This document shows positions 1 to 8,575 of a DNA stretch of 64,000 nt, piece by piece. The notes beneath the pieces were generated by a model. That model ran no database searches. It worked only from the letters and a program-made list of their open reading frames with translations, and was not told the origin of the DNA. How positions within the stretch are numbered: position 1 is the stretch's first letter; the number at the start of each line of letters is the position of its first letter. A program made the translations under genes and the position numbers. The DNA is from Marinobacter sp. Arc7-DN-1 (lineage in GTDB: Bacteria > Pseudomonadota > Gammaproteobacteria > Pseudomonadales > Oleiphilaceae): assembly GCF_003441595.1 (NCBI RefSeq), contig NZ_CP031848.1, positions 2,046,001 through 2,110,000 on the forward strand, written 5' to 3'.

Positions 1-113
1 CTACCAATGCCCTGCTTGCGGACCTTCAGCCATTCGTCGCGACTAAGGCCCTTGGTGGAGACCAGGCGTAATGCTGGCTGTTGTTTCTGAATTGTGTTTG
101 CATTCATGCCCAT
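1..113 (-). CDS. YqaJ-type phage recombinase/exonuclease, N-terminal part only
   Basis: Only the first 37 codons lie in the window; the gene continues beyond base 1. The encoded start reads MGMNANTIQKQQ and then LSRDEWLKVRKQGIG. This Arg-x-x-Trp-x-x-x-Arg-x-x-Gly-Ile-Gly pattern is the N-terminal signature of YqaJ-like (lambda-exonuclease-type) viral recombinases. Members degrade one strand of double-stranded DNA ends and work with an annealing protein in phage and ICE recombination. The ATG at 113 is preceded by GGAGGA at a spacing of 8, which fixes the start. It is downstream of the DUF932 gene on the same strand but separated from it by a strong terminator. With DUF932 it marks this end of the window as mobile-element DNA. 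The assignment rests on a short stretch, so it is probable rather than certain. Confidence 0.6.
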   Translation of the reverse strand, partial: MGMNANTIQKQQPALRLVSTKGLSRDEWLKVRKQGIG

Positions 114-132
114 AGTGTTTTCCTCCAGACAT

Positions 133-170
133 AAAAAAGCCCGCCAGAGCATCAGGCTCCGGCGGGCTTT
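133..170 (-). terminator. Intrinsic terminator after the DUF932 gene
   Basis: On the minus strand a GC-rich stem (GCCCGCCGGAGC paired with GCTCTGGCGGGC, one mismatch, 5-nt loop) is followed by six T. It lies 30 bp past the stop of the DUF932 gene. Confidence 0.85.
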
Positions 171-199
171 ATGGCGGTTTTGAGATTTGTGGGATTGGC

Positions 200-1162
200 T
201 CAGGCCACCAGTGACATGGCCTGCTCTAAAGCACGGTTCTTTACAGCGGCACCGGTTCCGAACCAGGCGGAATCCAGTCGGTGGTCCACGGTTTTCGCCC
301 GGTGTTGGTGATCGATGAACTCAGTAACGGCATTCAGCAGGCCGTAAGCCGTACCTTCTGAAGATGCCAGGTTGGCACCCATGCCCTCGCCTTCATACAG
401 ACCCAGAGCCCTCGCCATGGATCGCTCGTTGGTTTTGCCGACGCCAGTACCGGAATCATCGGTGAACACCTTGAGAAAATAGTTTCTGGCCTCGGTGGCC
501 TTAACCTTTCGTTCGCTCAGGGCCTTCAAGCGGTACATGAAGTCATCCCAGGACGAGACAGAGATACCCAGTTGCCTCTTCACCAGGTCAGCATCGAAGG
601 CCATGTTGTGCTTCACCTTGACGGCATTTGCAGTAGAGCCTTTCAAAGCAACCGCGAGAGTGTTGTTGCACACCACGCGGATACTGGTGAACTGAGCGAT
701 GGTTGCCATAGTGCCGTCACACGCGGTGGCCAGTAGCACATAGGCATTAGTCTGATCGTTGCCCTTGAGCATGCCAGATTGTCCGGTACGGGCGAGTGCC
801 CACATTTTACGGCCACCTTTCAGAACACCTGCAGTTTCAAGCTCAAAACCCGATATCTCGGTCAGATCCCGATAAAACTCCAGAATCTCTTCAGGCTGGA
901 CCACTTTGAAGCGATTACCGACTACCGACAAGGGGGCCTTGGTATCCGAGCGGTAAAGCACCTTGCTATCTGGGTAGGACAGGATTTCACCCAGGCTGCT
1001 ACTGGCATTGGTGACATAGCGGACAGGACTTTCCTGGATCTGCCAGTCCAGGCCCGCTTGTTTTGCCCAGACCTCCAGGGGCTGATTGGAAGTCAGTTCA
1101 TTCCCCAGACCATGCCAGGGGGTTTGGCCAACGTAGGCCATTTGCTCGATGAGATGAGCCAT
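200..1162 (-). CDS. DUF932 (phage/plasmid-like, TIGR03299-type) protein, 320 aa
   Basis: The protein begins MAHLIEQMAYVGQTPWHGLG, the conserved opening of the DUF932 / phage-plasmid-like family. It keeps the family core: a region with YRSDTKAPLSVVGNRFKVVQ, then ACDGTMATIAQFTSIRVVCNNT, and a C-terminal half with the HQHRAKTVDHRLDSAWFGTG stretch. The biochemical function is unknown; members are carried almost only by ICEs, plasmids and phages. The open frame extends upstream, but the ATG at 1162 has AGGAGA 8 bases before it and matches the family start, so the longer frame is not used. It is co-directional with the zinc-ribbon gene 31 bp upstream, probably in one transcript, and ends at a strong terminator. 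Confidence 0.85.
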   Translation of the reverse strand: MAHLIEQMAYVGQTPWHGLGNELTSNQPLEVWAKQAGLDWQIQESPVRYVTNASSSLGEILSYPDSKVLYRSDTKAPLSVVGNRFKVVQPEEILEFYRDLTEISGFELETAGVLKGGRKMWALARTGQSGMLKGNDQTNAYVLLATACDGTMATIAQFTSIRVVCNNTLAVALKGSTANAVKVKHNMAFDADLVKRQLGISVSSWDDFMYRLKALSERKVKATEARNYFLKVFTDDSGTGVGKTNERSMARALGLYEGEGMGANLASSEGTAYGLLNAVTEFIDHQHRAKTVDHRLDSAWFGTGAAVKNRALEQAMSLVA

Positions 1163-1193
1163 GGTTGTTCTCCTGTGGAGTTTGCGAGGGGGA

Positions 1194-1544
1194 TCAGTGG
1201 ATATCGTCGCGGGAGTCGGGATCGGTACTGAAGGAATAGCCGCAATCAAGGCAACGGAGGTTATCCAGCACACGGTCATCCAGGACGTCGCCCAGAATAA
1301 CGCCAGCGGACGCACCGGTAGCACCACCCAGTAGCGCGCCGATGACAGCACCACCGATACCGCCAACTGTCGCACCGATAGGACCGGCAACGATACCGAG
1401 GGCAGCACCTGCTTGGGCGCCAGCGGTTGCAGCGGCATAGCCGCCATAGGTACCTGCAGACGCACCGACTACGCCAGCGGTTTTCTTGCCGTAGTTGTTC
1501 TTACCAATCCGCCGGGACAGGCAGTTGGGGCATTGTTCGGACAT
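1194..1544 (-). CDS. Small zinc-ribbon protein with a central glycine zipper, 116 aa
   Basis: The sequence has a CxxC pair near the N-terminus (CPNC, residues 5-8) and a second pair near the C-terminus (CLDC). The two are separated by about 85 residues rich in Gly, Ala, Val and Ile with repeated GxxxG spacing, such as GATVGGIGGAVIGALLGG. The two halves could make one zinc ribbon whose loop is a membrane-inserting or oligomerising glycine-zipper hairpin. I do not recognise a named family. It sits directly upstream of the DUF932 gene in the same orientation within island DNA. The function is unknown; a membrane-associated accessory protein is one inference. Confidence 0.65.
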   Translation of the reverse strand: MSEQCPNCLSRRIGKNNYGKKTAGVVGASAGTYGGYAAATAGAQAGAALGIVAGPIGATVGGIGGAVIGALLGGATGASAGVILGDVLDDRVLDNLRCLDCGYSFSTDPDSRDDIH

Positions 1545-1734
1545 TGGAAATTACCTCTGTGAATTGGGAGAGAAGGCACTGTCAGTGCCCTGGTTCACAG
1601 AGGTGATATATGTGTCAGTTTTATTTGAATAAGTTCTGCCCTGACATACAGAAAGATTTCAGCCAATATGAACAGGCATTTCCGGAGTTAATTGCGCGCT
1701 GCAGCTCAATGATGCGAGCCACCTAGGGAGTTTT
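1545..1734. other. Divergent intergenic region between island operons
   Basis: This 190-bp gap separates the minus-strand zinc-ribbon/DUF932 genes from the plus-strand gajAB genes, so it must carry divergent promoters. A short inverted repeat (GGCACTG/CAGTGCC) lies near 1575. No clear -35/-10 pair or operator could be assigned. Confidence 0.4.
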
Positions 1735-3684
1735 ATGTTTATAGAGAGCATCAGTCTTACCAGCTTTCGGTGCTTCGGCCCGATTTCACAACGTATTGAT
1801 TTGGACCCAGGCCTGACCGCGCTAGTGGGATTCAATGGTTCGGGAAAAACAGCACTAATGCAGGCGCTCCAACGGCTATTCGGCATCACCGGAGATCAAA
1901 GAAGACTTCGCCGTCAAGATTTTCATATTCCGAGCGACGAAAGCATATCTCCAAGCGAACGAAACCTTGCCATTGAAGCCGTTATAGCATTTCCAGAGCT
2001 GTCGTCTGACGAAGCTAGCGCACGTTCTGTTCCTGAATTCTTCCATCAGATGGCTGCTGATGAACACGGAAACCTGAAATGCAGAATCCGCTTAGAAGCA
2101 ACATGGATAGATGATGGCTCTCTCGACGGAGCCATCGAGCAAAGGTATTTTGCTGTCAAAAAGTTTGGAGAATTCGAAGACGCGGACTGCATGGACGTAA
2201 AAGCTACAGACCGAAGCCGAATCCAACTGATCTATGTACCGGCTTCAAGAGACGGGGCATCCCAAGTGACCGCATTTTTGCGAGGTCGGCTTTGGCGGGC
2301 AATTAACTGGTCAGATGGTGTAAGAAGTACATTTGTTGAAGCAGGCTCGACTCTCAATGCCGCATTCACGGGAGAGACGGCTGTAGATACTGTGGCAAAT
2401 GCCGTGAAACGGCGATGGCAAGAGGTCCATACTGCCGGCACCGACACTACTCCGATATTTCGGCCTATCGATCTGCGATTCCAAGAATTCATACGTAAAG
2501 TAGAGGTCGTCTTCCATCCGGATGAAGCGGGTCGAGAGCGAGCCCTTGATGATCTAAGCGATGGCCAGCGCTCGCTTTTTCATCTAGCAATGACGGCATC
2601 AACCCTTGATGTTGAGACCAGCATTTCAAACGATTCCACTAACGCGGGATTCCAGCCTGGAGGCATACCCCTTCCTGCACTCACTTTGATAGCCGTCGAA
2701 GAGCCGGAAAACAATCTCGCACCGTTCTATCTATCACGGATAGTCGGGCAGATCGTAAATTTAACTGGCGGTAATCATGCACAAGCAGTCCTATCAAGCC
2801 ACTCAGCAAGCATTCTTGCGCGAGTCGATCCCTCCCAAGTAAGACATTTCCGGCTAAAATCACCTGACAGAACAGCGCAAGTTAAAGCAATAACATTGCC
2901 GGAAAACCAGGAGGACGCCTCGAAATTCGTACGTGAGGCCGTTCGCAGTTACCCCGAATTATATTTTGCCCGCTTCGTCGTTCTTGGAGAGGGAGCCTCT
3001 GAAGAAATCGTCATCCCGAAGGTCAGCCAAGCCATGGGGTGCGACATTGACCGCTCAGTAGTGTCAGTGGTTCCATTGGGCGGGAGGCACGTAAACCACC
3101 TCTGGCGCCTTCTTGCCGGCCTGGAAATCCCCCATGCCACTCTCCTTGATCTTGACCGGGGGAGAGAAGGCGGGGGTTGGGGTCGAATCAAAACCGCATG
3201 CTCTCAGCTGATGGAAATCGGGGTCACTCCACAACAGATTTTTCAATCTCCATCACCTAATGGGCCCTCTCATGATCTCGCAACGTTCGATGCGCGATCG
3301 GATGACGATTTAGCAGGACTGAATCAATGGTTAGGCTTTTTAAGAAGGCACAGCGTGTTCTTTTGTGACCCTCTTGACCTTGACTATTCGATGCTCCGCT
3401 CACTCCCCATGCATTATCAGGTTGTTGAGGATGGCCGAAACGGCCCGTCTTCCCAAGGGGACCCACGGACAGCTGTCCTAGGAGAAGGGGGAAACGGGAA
3501 CCTTTATAGCGCAGACCACGATCAGTCCTTGCGTTGGTACCGCTACCTCTTCCTGGGGAGGGGAAAGCCCAGCACACATGTTCGTGTATTGAGCAGCATT
3601 CCCACCGAGCAACTGTCAGCGCAAGCGCCTGAGGAGTTGAAGGCTCTCATCGCAACAGTGGCTAACAACCTAACACCCCAGTAA
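1735..3684 (+). CDS. gajA: Gabija defence protein GajA (OLD-family ATPase/TOPRIM nuclease), 649 aa
   Basis: The N-terminal ABC-type ATPase has Walker A GFNGSGKT (residues 32-39), a signature-like LSDGQRS, Walker B LIAVEEPENN and the H-loop region SSHSAS. A TOPRIM nuclease domain follows, with the metal-binding Glu in GEG (E419) and a DxD pair (D472, D474). This order defines overcoming-lysogenization-defect (OLD) nucleases. A UvrD-like helicase gene follows 16 bp downstream on the same strand, which is the class 2 OLD or Gabija arrangement. Characterised GajA assembles into a tetramer, nicks specific DNA and is relieved from inhibition when nucleotides are depleted by phage replication. The ATG at 1735 follows a close GGGAG. 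The gene is visibly AT-richer than the surrounding core genes, as expected for transferred DNA. Confidence 0.88.
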   Translation: MFIESISLTSFRCFGPISQRIDLDPGLTALVGFNGSGKTALMQALQRLFGITGDQRRLRRQDFHIPSDESISPSERNLAIEAVIAFPELSSDEASARSVPEFFHQMAADEHGNLKCRIRLEATWIDDGSLDGAIEQRYFAVKKFGEFEDADCMDVKATDRSRIQLIYVPASRDGASQVTAFLRGRLWRAINWSDGVRSTFVEAGSTLNAAFTGETAVDTVANAVKRRWQEVHTAGTDTTPIFRPIDLRFQEFIRKVEVVFHPDEAGRERALDDLSDGQRSLFHLAMTASTLDVETSISNDSTNAGFQPGGIPLPALTLIAVEEPENNLAPFYLSRIVGQIVNLTGGNHAQAVLSSHSASILARVDPSQVRHFRLKSPDRTAQVKAITLPENQEDASKFVREAVRSYPELYFARFVVLGEGASEEIVIPKVSQAMGCDIDRSVVSVVPLGGRHVNHLWRLLAGLEIPHATLLDLDRGREGGGWGRIKTACSQLMEIGVTPQQIFQSPSPNGPSHDLATFDARSDDDLAGLNQWLGFLRRHSVFFCDPLDLDYSMLRSLPMHYQVVEDGRNGPSSQGDPRTAVLGEGGNGNLYSADHDQSLRWYRYLFLGRGKPSTHVRVLSSIPTEQLSAQAPEELKALIATVANNLTPQ

Positions 3685-3700
3685 TCGAAGGTCGGCTCGA

Positions 3701-5575
3701 ATGTTGCTCACCCAACCGCATCAATGGCACCCGCGAGGCATAGCAGACTTGGAACCAGCTGCGTGGCAGGCGCTAAAAAACGATAGCTCAACGTGCGTTA
3801 TTGCCGGGCCCGGTGCAGGCAAGACGGAATTTCTGGCTCAAAGGGCTGCCTACCTACTTGAGACAGGAATATGCCCTGCACCATATCGAATACTCGCAAT
3901 TTCATTTAAAAGTGACGCAGCCTCGAATTTAGGAGAGCGTGTAAATAAGCGGTGTCCGGAGGAATTATCGAACCGATTCTCCTCGGTGACCTTTGATGCC
4001 TTCACAAAAAGCCTAGTTGATCGCTTTCTTGCGGCCATACCGGCCGATTGGCGTCCGACAGAACGATATGACATTGAATTTCCACCACGCCGGAAGATCG
4101 AACAGTTCCTTGCGGGCTCCGCGGCTCAATGGCCAGGTGAGGTACCGGATTTCAGCCCAAATACCTTCGAGTCGCGTTGGGTCGGAGCTCATAGACTTCC
4201 CATTGCTCGTCATACACCTAAAACGGCCACCGAATTTATTATTCAGTGTTGGTGGGACGAACTTTTGCGGTCCTACCACTCTTCCAAGCTGACTTTTGTT
4301 GCGCTGAACCGTCTAGCAGAGCTCTTGTTGCGCGCGGTACCTCATGTAAGGCGTGCTTTGCAGCTAACGTACCCTTTCGTCTTTGTTGATGAATTCCAAG
4401 ATACGACATATGCACAGTACGATTTTCTTCTTTCAGCATTCAATGGTGGAGAAATCAGCGTCACCGCAGTGGGAGACAACAAACAGAGAATAATGACTTG
4501 GGCAGGCGCCAGAATTGACGCCTTTGAACAGTTCAGCCACGACTTCAATGCGACCAGCATTCCTTTATTATTCAATTTTCGCTCTTCTCCAGAACTTGTG
4601 CAGATTCAACATGTTGTTGCCAAAGCTCTCGATCAAGGTGTTACCGAATCCAAGTCTCAATCAGTCAATAGAATAGATGGGGACGTCGCTCAGGTATGGT
4701 GCTCTACTCGAATCAGCGATGAGGTGGAGTACTTGGCCAGCTGGCTAGTCACCGATATGAGGGATAGAGGAAATACTCCTCGAAATTACGCCATCCTGGT
4801 AAAACAAAGGGCCGACATTTTCGAGAAGAACCTTGTTACCCCACTTATGAAACAAGGTCTACAGGTAAGGAACGAAAGCAAAGCAATAGGCAAAACGACG
4901 CTCCAAGATCTTTTATCCGACCATTTTTCCTGTACTGCAATCGCCATGATGCGACTAGGGGCTTCACGCCAGGCACCAAGGGCATGGGAGCTATGCGTTA
5001 ACGCGGTTAGGGAGCTCCGAGCTGTTCCTCCATCTGACGACGTTGCAGAAAGACGCATTGAATCTGAATTCGAATCTTTTTTAAAAGACCTTCGCGAAAC
5101 AATGGAGGGCCTAGCACCGACTGAGACCAACGCCCATCTGATATCGAATAAGATCGTTGACTTCTTGGGCCTGAAGGAATTTGCACGCTCTTACGTTCAG
5201 TACTCTACAGGGGATCTTCTGGAAATCATGGTAGAAGCCTTCTGCGAGTACCTTGCCGAATCTGCCAAAAGCGCAATATCTTGGGAGGCGTGCGTAGATT
5301 CATTCGAAGGGGTTGACCAGATTCCTCTGATGACAGTACATAAGAGCAAGGGACTTGAGTACGACACAATTGTCTTTCTCGGGCTTGATGATCAAACATG
5401 GTGGTCACATACACCAGGAAACGCTGAAGGGCTTGCAACTTTCTTTGTAGCACTCTCTCGAGCCAAACAAAGAGCAATCTTTACCTTTTGCTCAGAGCGT
5501 GGTGGTCGGGTAAAGGTAGATGAGCTTTTCCAACTGCTGACCTCTGCTGGGGTACCGGAGATCGATCTCATATAG
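3701..5575 (+). CDS. gajB: Gabija defence protein GajB (UvrD/Rep-like helicase), 624 aa
   Basis: All superfamily 1 helicase motifs can be read in order: Walker A AGPGAGKTE (about residues 35-43), motif Ia ILAISFKSDAA, Walker B FVFVDEFQDT, motif III VTAVGDNKQRIMTWAGA, motif V MTVHKSKGLEYDTIVF and motif VI FFVALSRAKQ. The domains are those of UvrD/PcrA-type enzymes without a nuclease extension. In Gabija, GajB binds the GajA tetramer and is activated by DNA ends that GajA produces. It is translated from the same transcript as gajA (16-bp gap, GAAGG about 10 bases before ATG). At 624 aa it is somewhat longer than the Bacillus prototype. A house-keeping UvrD is excluded by the partner gene and the AT-rich composition. 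Confidence 0.87.
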   Translation: MLLTQPHQWHPRGIADLEPAAWQALKNDSSTCVIAGPGAGKTEFLAQRAAYLLETGICPAPYRILAISFKSDAASNLGERVNKRCPEELSNRFSSVTFDAFTKSLVDRFLAAIPADWRPTERYDIEFPPRRKIEQFLAGSAAQWPGEVPDFSPNTFESRWVGAHRLPIARHTPKTATEFIIQCWWDELLRSYHSSKLTFVALNRLAELLLRAVPHVRRALQLTYPFVFVDEFQDTTYAQYDFLLSAFNGGEISVTAVGDNKQRIMTWAGARIDAFEQFSHDFNATSIPLLFNFRSSPELVQIQHVVAKALDQGVTESKSQSVNRIDGDVAQVWCSTRISDEVEYLASWLVTDMRDRGNTPRNYAILVKQRADIFEKNLVTPLMKQGLQVRNESKAIGKTTLQDLLSDHFSCTAIAMMRLGASRQAPRAWELCVNAVRELRAVPPSDDVAERRIESEFESFLKDLRETMEGLAPTETNAHLISNKIVDFLGLKEFARSYVQYSTGDLLEIMVEAFCEYLAESAKSAISWEACVDSFEGVDQIPLMTVHKSKGLEYDTIVFLGLDDQTWWSHTPGNAEGLATFFVALSRAKQRAIFTFCSERGGRVKVDELFQLLTSAGVPEIDLI

Positions 5576-5743
5576 AGCACATCACTAATTAGTAGCTAAC
5601 TAATATTAACGGATTCCGATACAGGCTGGTTCGGTAAAAAGCTCCTCATGCAGCAAAATTGTGGGTAACATTGCGGGTAACGGCAAAAAAATTATTTAAT
5701 AACTATAACTAAATCAATTTTTTAAAGATGTTTTTATAGGGAC
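5576..5743. other. AT-rich right flank of the island
   Basis: This is non-coding, low-GC sequence between gajB and the proposed attachment core. It has A/T runs around 5685-5725 and two GGGTAAC repeats. I see no gene in it. It looks like the arm region of an integrase attachment site. Confidence 0.45.
5661..5681 (+). repeat. Two GKGGGTAAC direct repeats, candidate integrase arm sites
   Basis: GTGGGTAAC (5661-5669) and GCGGGTAAC (5673-5681) are direct repeats 12 bp apart, located 63 bp inside the proposed attachment core. Tyrosine integrases of islands commonly bind short repeated arm sites here. That these are arm sites is inference. Confidence 0.45.
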
Positions 5744-5756
5744 GCCGTCTCCACCA
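5744..5756 (+). other. Putative att site: 3' end of a tRNA/tmRNA gene (GCCGTCTCCACCA)
   Basis: The sequence GCCGTCTCCACCA ends in an encoded CCA. It is followed 8 bp later by a perfect rho-independent terminator, as at the 3' end of tmRNA and many tRNA genes. Nothing upstream folds into the rest of an RNA gene: it is AT-rich island DNA. The simplest reading is that an element integrated into the 3' end of the RNA gene and left this short copy at its distal boundary. The TCCACCA ending favours tmRNA (ssrA). The other copy and the integrase should lie to the left, outside the window. Confidence 0.55.
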
Positions 5757-5764
5757 ACCAACCG

Positions 5765-5792
5765 AAAAGCCCCTGATTTTAGGGGCTTTTTT
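5765..5792 (+). terminator. Terminator of the RNA gene used as att site
   Basis: AAAAGCCCCT and AGGGGCTTTT form a perfect stem around a GATTTT-type loop, followed by more T. It can also act for the minus strand, after the S41 peptidase remnant that ends at 5835. Confidence 0.85.
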
Positions 5793-6192
5793 CGTTCTAC
5801 ACCGTCCGGAATATCCACCACCAAAGCACCCCCGTCACGCCCCGGCCAGCTTAAGCACCCGCTCCAACATCGGGTCCTTGCCCTCCTCTCGCCCCTTCCG
5901 GCCAAGGTAATACAGGCGGATATGGGGCGGGATACCGACATCTTCATACAACTCGCCGTCGTAGGCCCGGTAGATCTCGTTGGATAAGGTCAGGTGCCAG
6001 CCATTAGGCAGGTGGCGCTCAAGGGTATCGGAGAGGATGCCATGGGTGGGCTCGCCAATCAGGGTGAGGCGGGGATGTTGCAGCAACGAGAGCACAAAGA
6101 TTTCTGCAGCACTGGCCGTCAACTCGCTGGTCAGCACAAACAGGTTGCCACGGAACGTCCTGCTGGCAGGCGCGACATGGATGCTCTGTTTA

Positions 6193-6197
6193 CCGGT
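6193..6197. repeat. Target-site duplication CCGGT, left copy
   Basis: CCGGT directly precedes the left end of the IS21 element and is repeated at 8628-8632. A 5-bp duplication is within the range made by IS21 transposases. Confidence 0.8.
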
Positions 6198-6248
6198 TGT
6201 TAGTGGCCAATTAAAATGACCCACTACTGGCCATTAATTTTGACCCAC
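6198..6248. repeat. IS21 left terminal repeat with two internal transposase-site copies
   Basis: Two related blocks, GTGGCCAATTAAAATGACCC and CTGGCCATTAATTTTGACCC, lie in tandem here. Both match the two blocks at the right end in inverted orientation. Confidence 0.8.
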
Positions 6249-6300
6249 CCCCGGGTGGCCGTCAGGCCACAGAACCAGCTACTGTCCCCCGCTTTTATCC

Positions 6301-7839
6301 ATGGCCGGGGGCATGTCAGTGAAGGAGTGGGTTGTGATACACAAGATCAAGGCACTGCACGATAACGGCAAAGGGCTGTCGATCCGCGCCATCAGTCAGG
6401 AACTGGGGTTGTCCCGCAATACCGTTCGCAAGTACCTGCGGATGGAGGTGGATGCGATTTCAGAACGGTTTGCAGACCCCTCGCGGAGCAAGCGACTCGA
6501 TGATCACCGGGATTATCTGGTGCATTTGCTCCAGCAGTTTCCCAAGCTCAGCGCCGTCAAGATTGCCCGCAAGCTGCAAGAGAGGGTTGGCGAGTTGTCG
6601 GCCTCGGATCGCACCATCCGACGCTATGTGCGGGTGCTTAAGGAGGAAGTGGCCTCGGCCCAGATGCGCTACTACGAACCCATTCTGGACGATGTGCCGG
6701 GTGTTCAGTGTCAGGTGGATCCGGGTGAGTTGCGCGGCGTGCTGATCGGTGGCGAAGAGCGGATTCTCCACTTCGTGGTGTTCGTGCTGTCCTTCTCACG
6801 GCTGATGTACGTGGGTCTGGCCTTCCGCCCGCTGGATACCCAGACGTTTATCCAGCTCCATGACGAAGCCCTGCGTTACTTCGGTGGCCTGCCAGAGGAG
6901 TGCGTCTACGATCAGACCAAGCTGGTGGTGATCAACGAGCAGTACCGGGAACTGACGCTAAACCAACGGTTCCATGAGTATGCCACCACGGCCGGGTTCC
7001 GGATCCATGCCTGCGAAGGCTATGACCCGGAGAGCAAGGGCAAGGTGGAAGCTGGCGTGAAGTACGTCAAGCAGGATTGCCTCTACGGTGAAGTCTTCCG
7101 GGACCAGGAGCACGTGCGCCAGCACGTGCAGGACTGGCTTGAGAGCGTAGCCAATGTCCGCATCCACGGCACCACCGGAGAACCACCCCGGGAACGCTTC
7201 GAACGGGATGAGCGAGAACACCTGGAGGCTTACCTGTCACCAGCTTGCGTGCAATCTGTGGCCCACGAGACACGTCGAGCCGACAAGACCGGCCTGATCG
7301 CCTGGAAGGCCAACAAGTACTCTGTGCCCATGGCCTGGCAGCAGGCCCGGGTGGGCGTTCTGGAGTCCGGCGGCCAACTCCACATCAGCGACCTGAACAC
7401 AGGGGAAGTCATTGCCAGCCATGCTCTGTGTGCCGATAAAGGCAAGGTAATCAAGAACACCCACCACTACCGGGATCATGCCCAGCGGGTGGCCACCCTT
7501 GAGGGTAAGATCAACGACCTGATCGGCAGTGACATCGGGCCACGGTTGTGCCAACAGCTCAAGCGTTCCGAGCCCAAGATCTACAAGGACCAGCTGGTGG
7601 CTGCCCGTGACCTGCTCAAGCGCCATGCGCCCGTGGATCCGGCATTAATTACGACGCTGGCAGAGCGTCCCGGCATGACCGCGACACGGCTGCAAAGTTA
7701 TCTGGAAGCAGCCCAGGCCGCCGTTCTCCGGGAGCGACAGCCGGAACCGCTATCGGAACCAAAAGAAACACTGGATCTGAGCGCTTACCGCCATATTGGC
7801 CGCTCCAGTGGCCAGGGGGTGACCCATGAGCCAGCTTGA
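6301..7839 (+). CDS. istA: IS21-family transposase IstA, 512 aa
   Basis: The N-terminus has a helix-turn-helix (LSIRAISQELGLSRNTVRKY). The DDE integrase core follows, with the first Asp in CQVDPGE, the second in VYDQTKL and the Glu in SKGKVEAGVKYVK. The C-terminal region matches IstA proteins. The enzyme cuts and joins the element ends and needs IstB. A second possible start is the ATG at 6313 (MSVKEW); neither has a strong ribosome site. It overlaps istB by 14 bp, suggesting coupled translation. Confidence 0.93.
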   Translation: MAGGMSVKEWVVIHKIKALHDNGKGLSIRAISQELGLSRNTVRKYLRMEVDAISERFADPSRSKRLDDHRDYLVHLLQQFPKLSAVKIARKLQERVGELSASDRTIRRYVRVLKEEVASAQMRYYEPILDDVPGVQCQVDPGELRGVLIGGEERILHFVVFVLSFSRLMYVGLAFRPLDTQTFIQLHDEALRYFGGLPEECVYDQTKLVVINEQYRELTLNQRFHEYATTAGFRIHACEGYDPESKGKVEAGVKYVKQDCLYGEVFRDQEHVRQHVQDWLESVANVRIHGTTGEPPRERFERDEREHLEAYLSPACVQSVAHETRRADKTGLIAWKANKYSVPMAWQQARVGVLESGGQLHISDLNTGEVIASHALCADKGKVIKNTHHYRDHAQRVATLEGKINDLIGSDIGPRLCQQLKRSEPKIYKDQLVAARDLLKRHAPVDPALITTLAERPGMTATRLQSYLEAAQAAVLRERQPEPLSEPKETLDLSAYRHIGRSSGQGVTHEPA

Positions 7840-8566
7840 ACAGACCGTGGCCCGTTACCGCAGCCTGCGCCTGAGCGCGGCCGCCGACGAACTGACCAAC
7901 CTGCTGGCCGAGGCTGAAGCCAACGAGATGTCCTATCTCAGCTTCGCGGACCGGCTTGCCGAGCACGAACTGACCCAGCGCCAGGACAAACGCATCCGCC
8001 GGAACCGGAAAATGGCTGCGTTCCCAGCGGAGAAGCGCCTGGAGGGCTTCGACTACCGGCACCAGACCACCATTACCAAACGCCAGGTCAATGCCTTGCT
8101 GGACTTCCAGTTCATCGACGAGCGAAACAACCTGGTGTTCATCGGTCCGCCCGGTGTAGGCAAGACCCACCTGGCCATCGGCATTGGCCACAAAGCTGTG
8201 GAGGCCGGCTACCGGGTGCTGTTCCGCAACGCTCTCGATCTGGTGGAAGAACTAGAGCTGGCCGAGATGAAGGGTGAGCTGAAAAAGCGGGTCAGCCAAC
8301 TGGCCAAGTACGACCTGCTGGTCATCGATGAACTGGGTTACCTGCCCATGACGCGGCAGGCCCGGTACAACCTGTTCCAGCTGATCAACAGCCTGTACGA
8401 ATACCGGTCCATCATCCTCACCACCAACAAGGACTTCACCAGTTGGGGCGAGTTCTTCCACGACGACAACGTGGCGGTGCCGATCATTGATCGGGTCATC
8501 CACCATTCACACATCTTTATGCTGGGAGGAGAAAGCTATCGGCTGAAGCAGAAAACGACAGGCTAG
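7826..8566 (+). CDS. istB: IS21-family helper ATPase IstB, 246 aa
   Basis: This is an AAA+ ATPase with Walker A GPPGVGKTHL and Walker B LLVIDELGYL, followed by the IstB/DnaC-like C-terminal region. The ILTTNKDF and DRVIHHSHIF motifs are typical. IstB oligomerises on target DNA and directs IstA-bound ends to it. The start lies inside the end of istA, after GGGGGTGA. It appears full length. Confidence 0.93.
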   Translation: MSQLEQTVARYRSLRLSAAADELTNLLAEAEANEMSYLSFADRLAEHELTQRQDKRIRRNRKMAAFPAEKRLEGFDYRHQTTITKRQVNALLDFQFIDERNNLVFIGPPGVGKTHLAIGIGHKAVEAGYRVLFRNALDLVEELELAEMKGELKKRVSQLAKYDLLVIDELGYLPMTRQARYNLFQLINSLYEYRSIILTTNKDFTSWGEFFHDDNVAVPIIDRVIHHSHIFMLGGESYRLKQKTTG

Positions 8567-8575
8567 ACTATGAAA

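Noticed and set aside
1..5760. Prophage
   Set aside because: No capsid, tail, portal or lysis genes are seen; YqaJ and DUF932 with a defence pair fit an ICE or island better.
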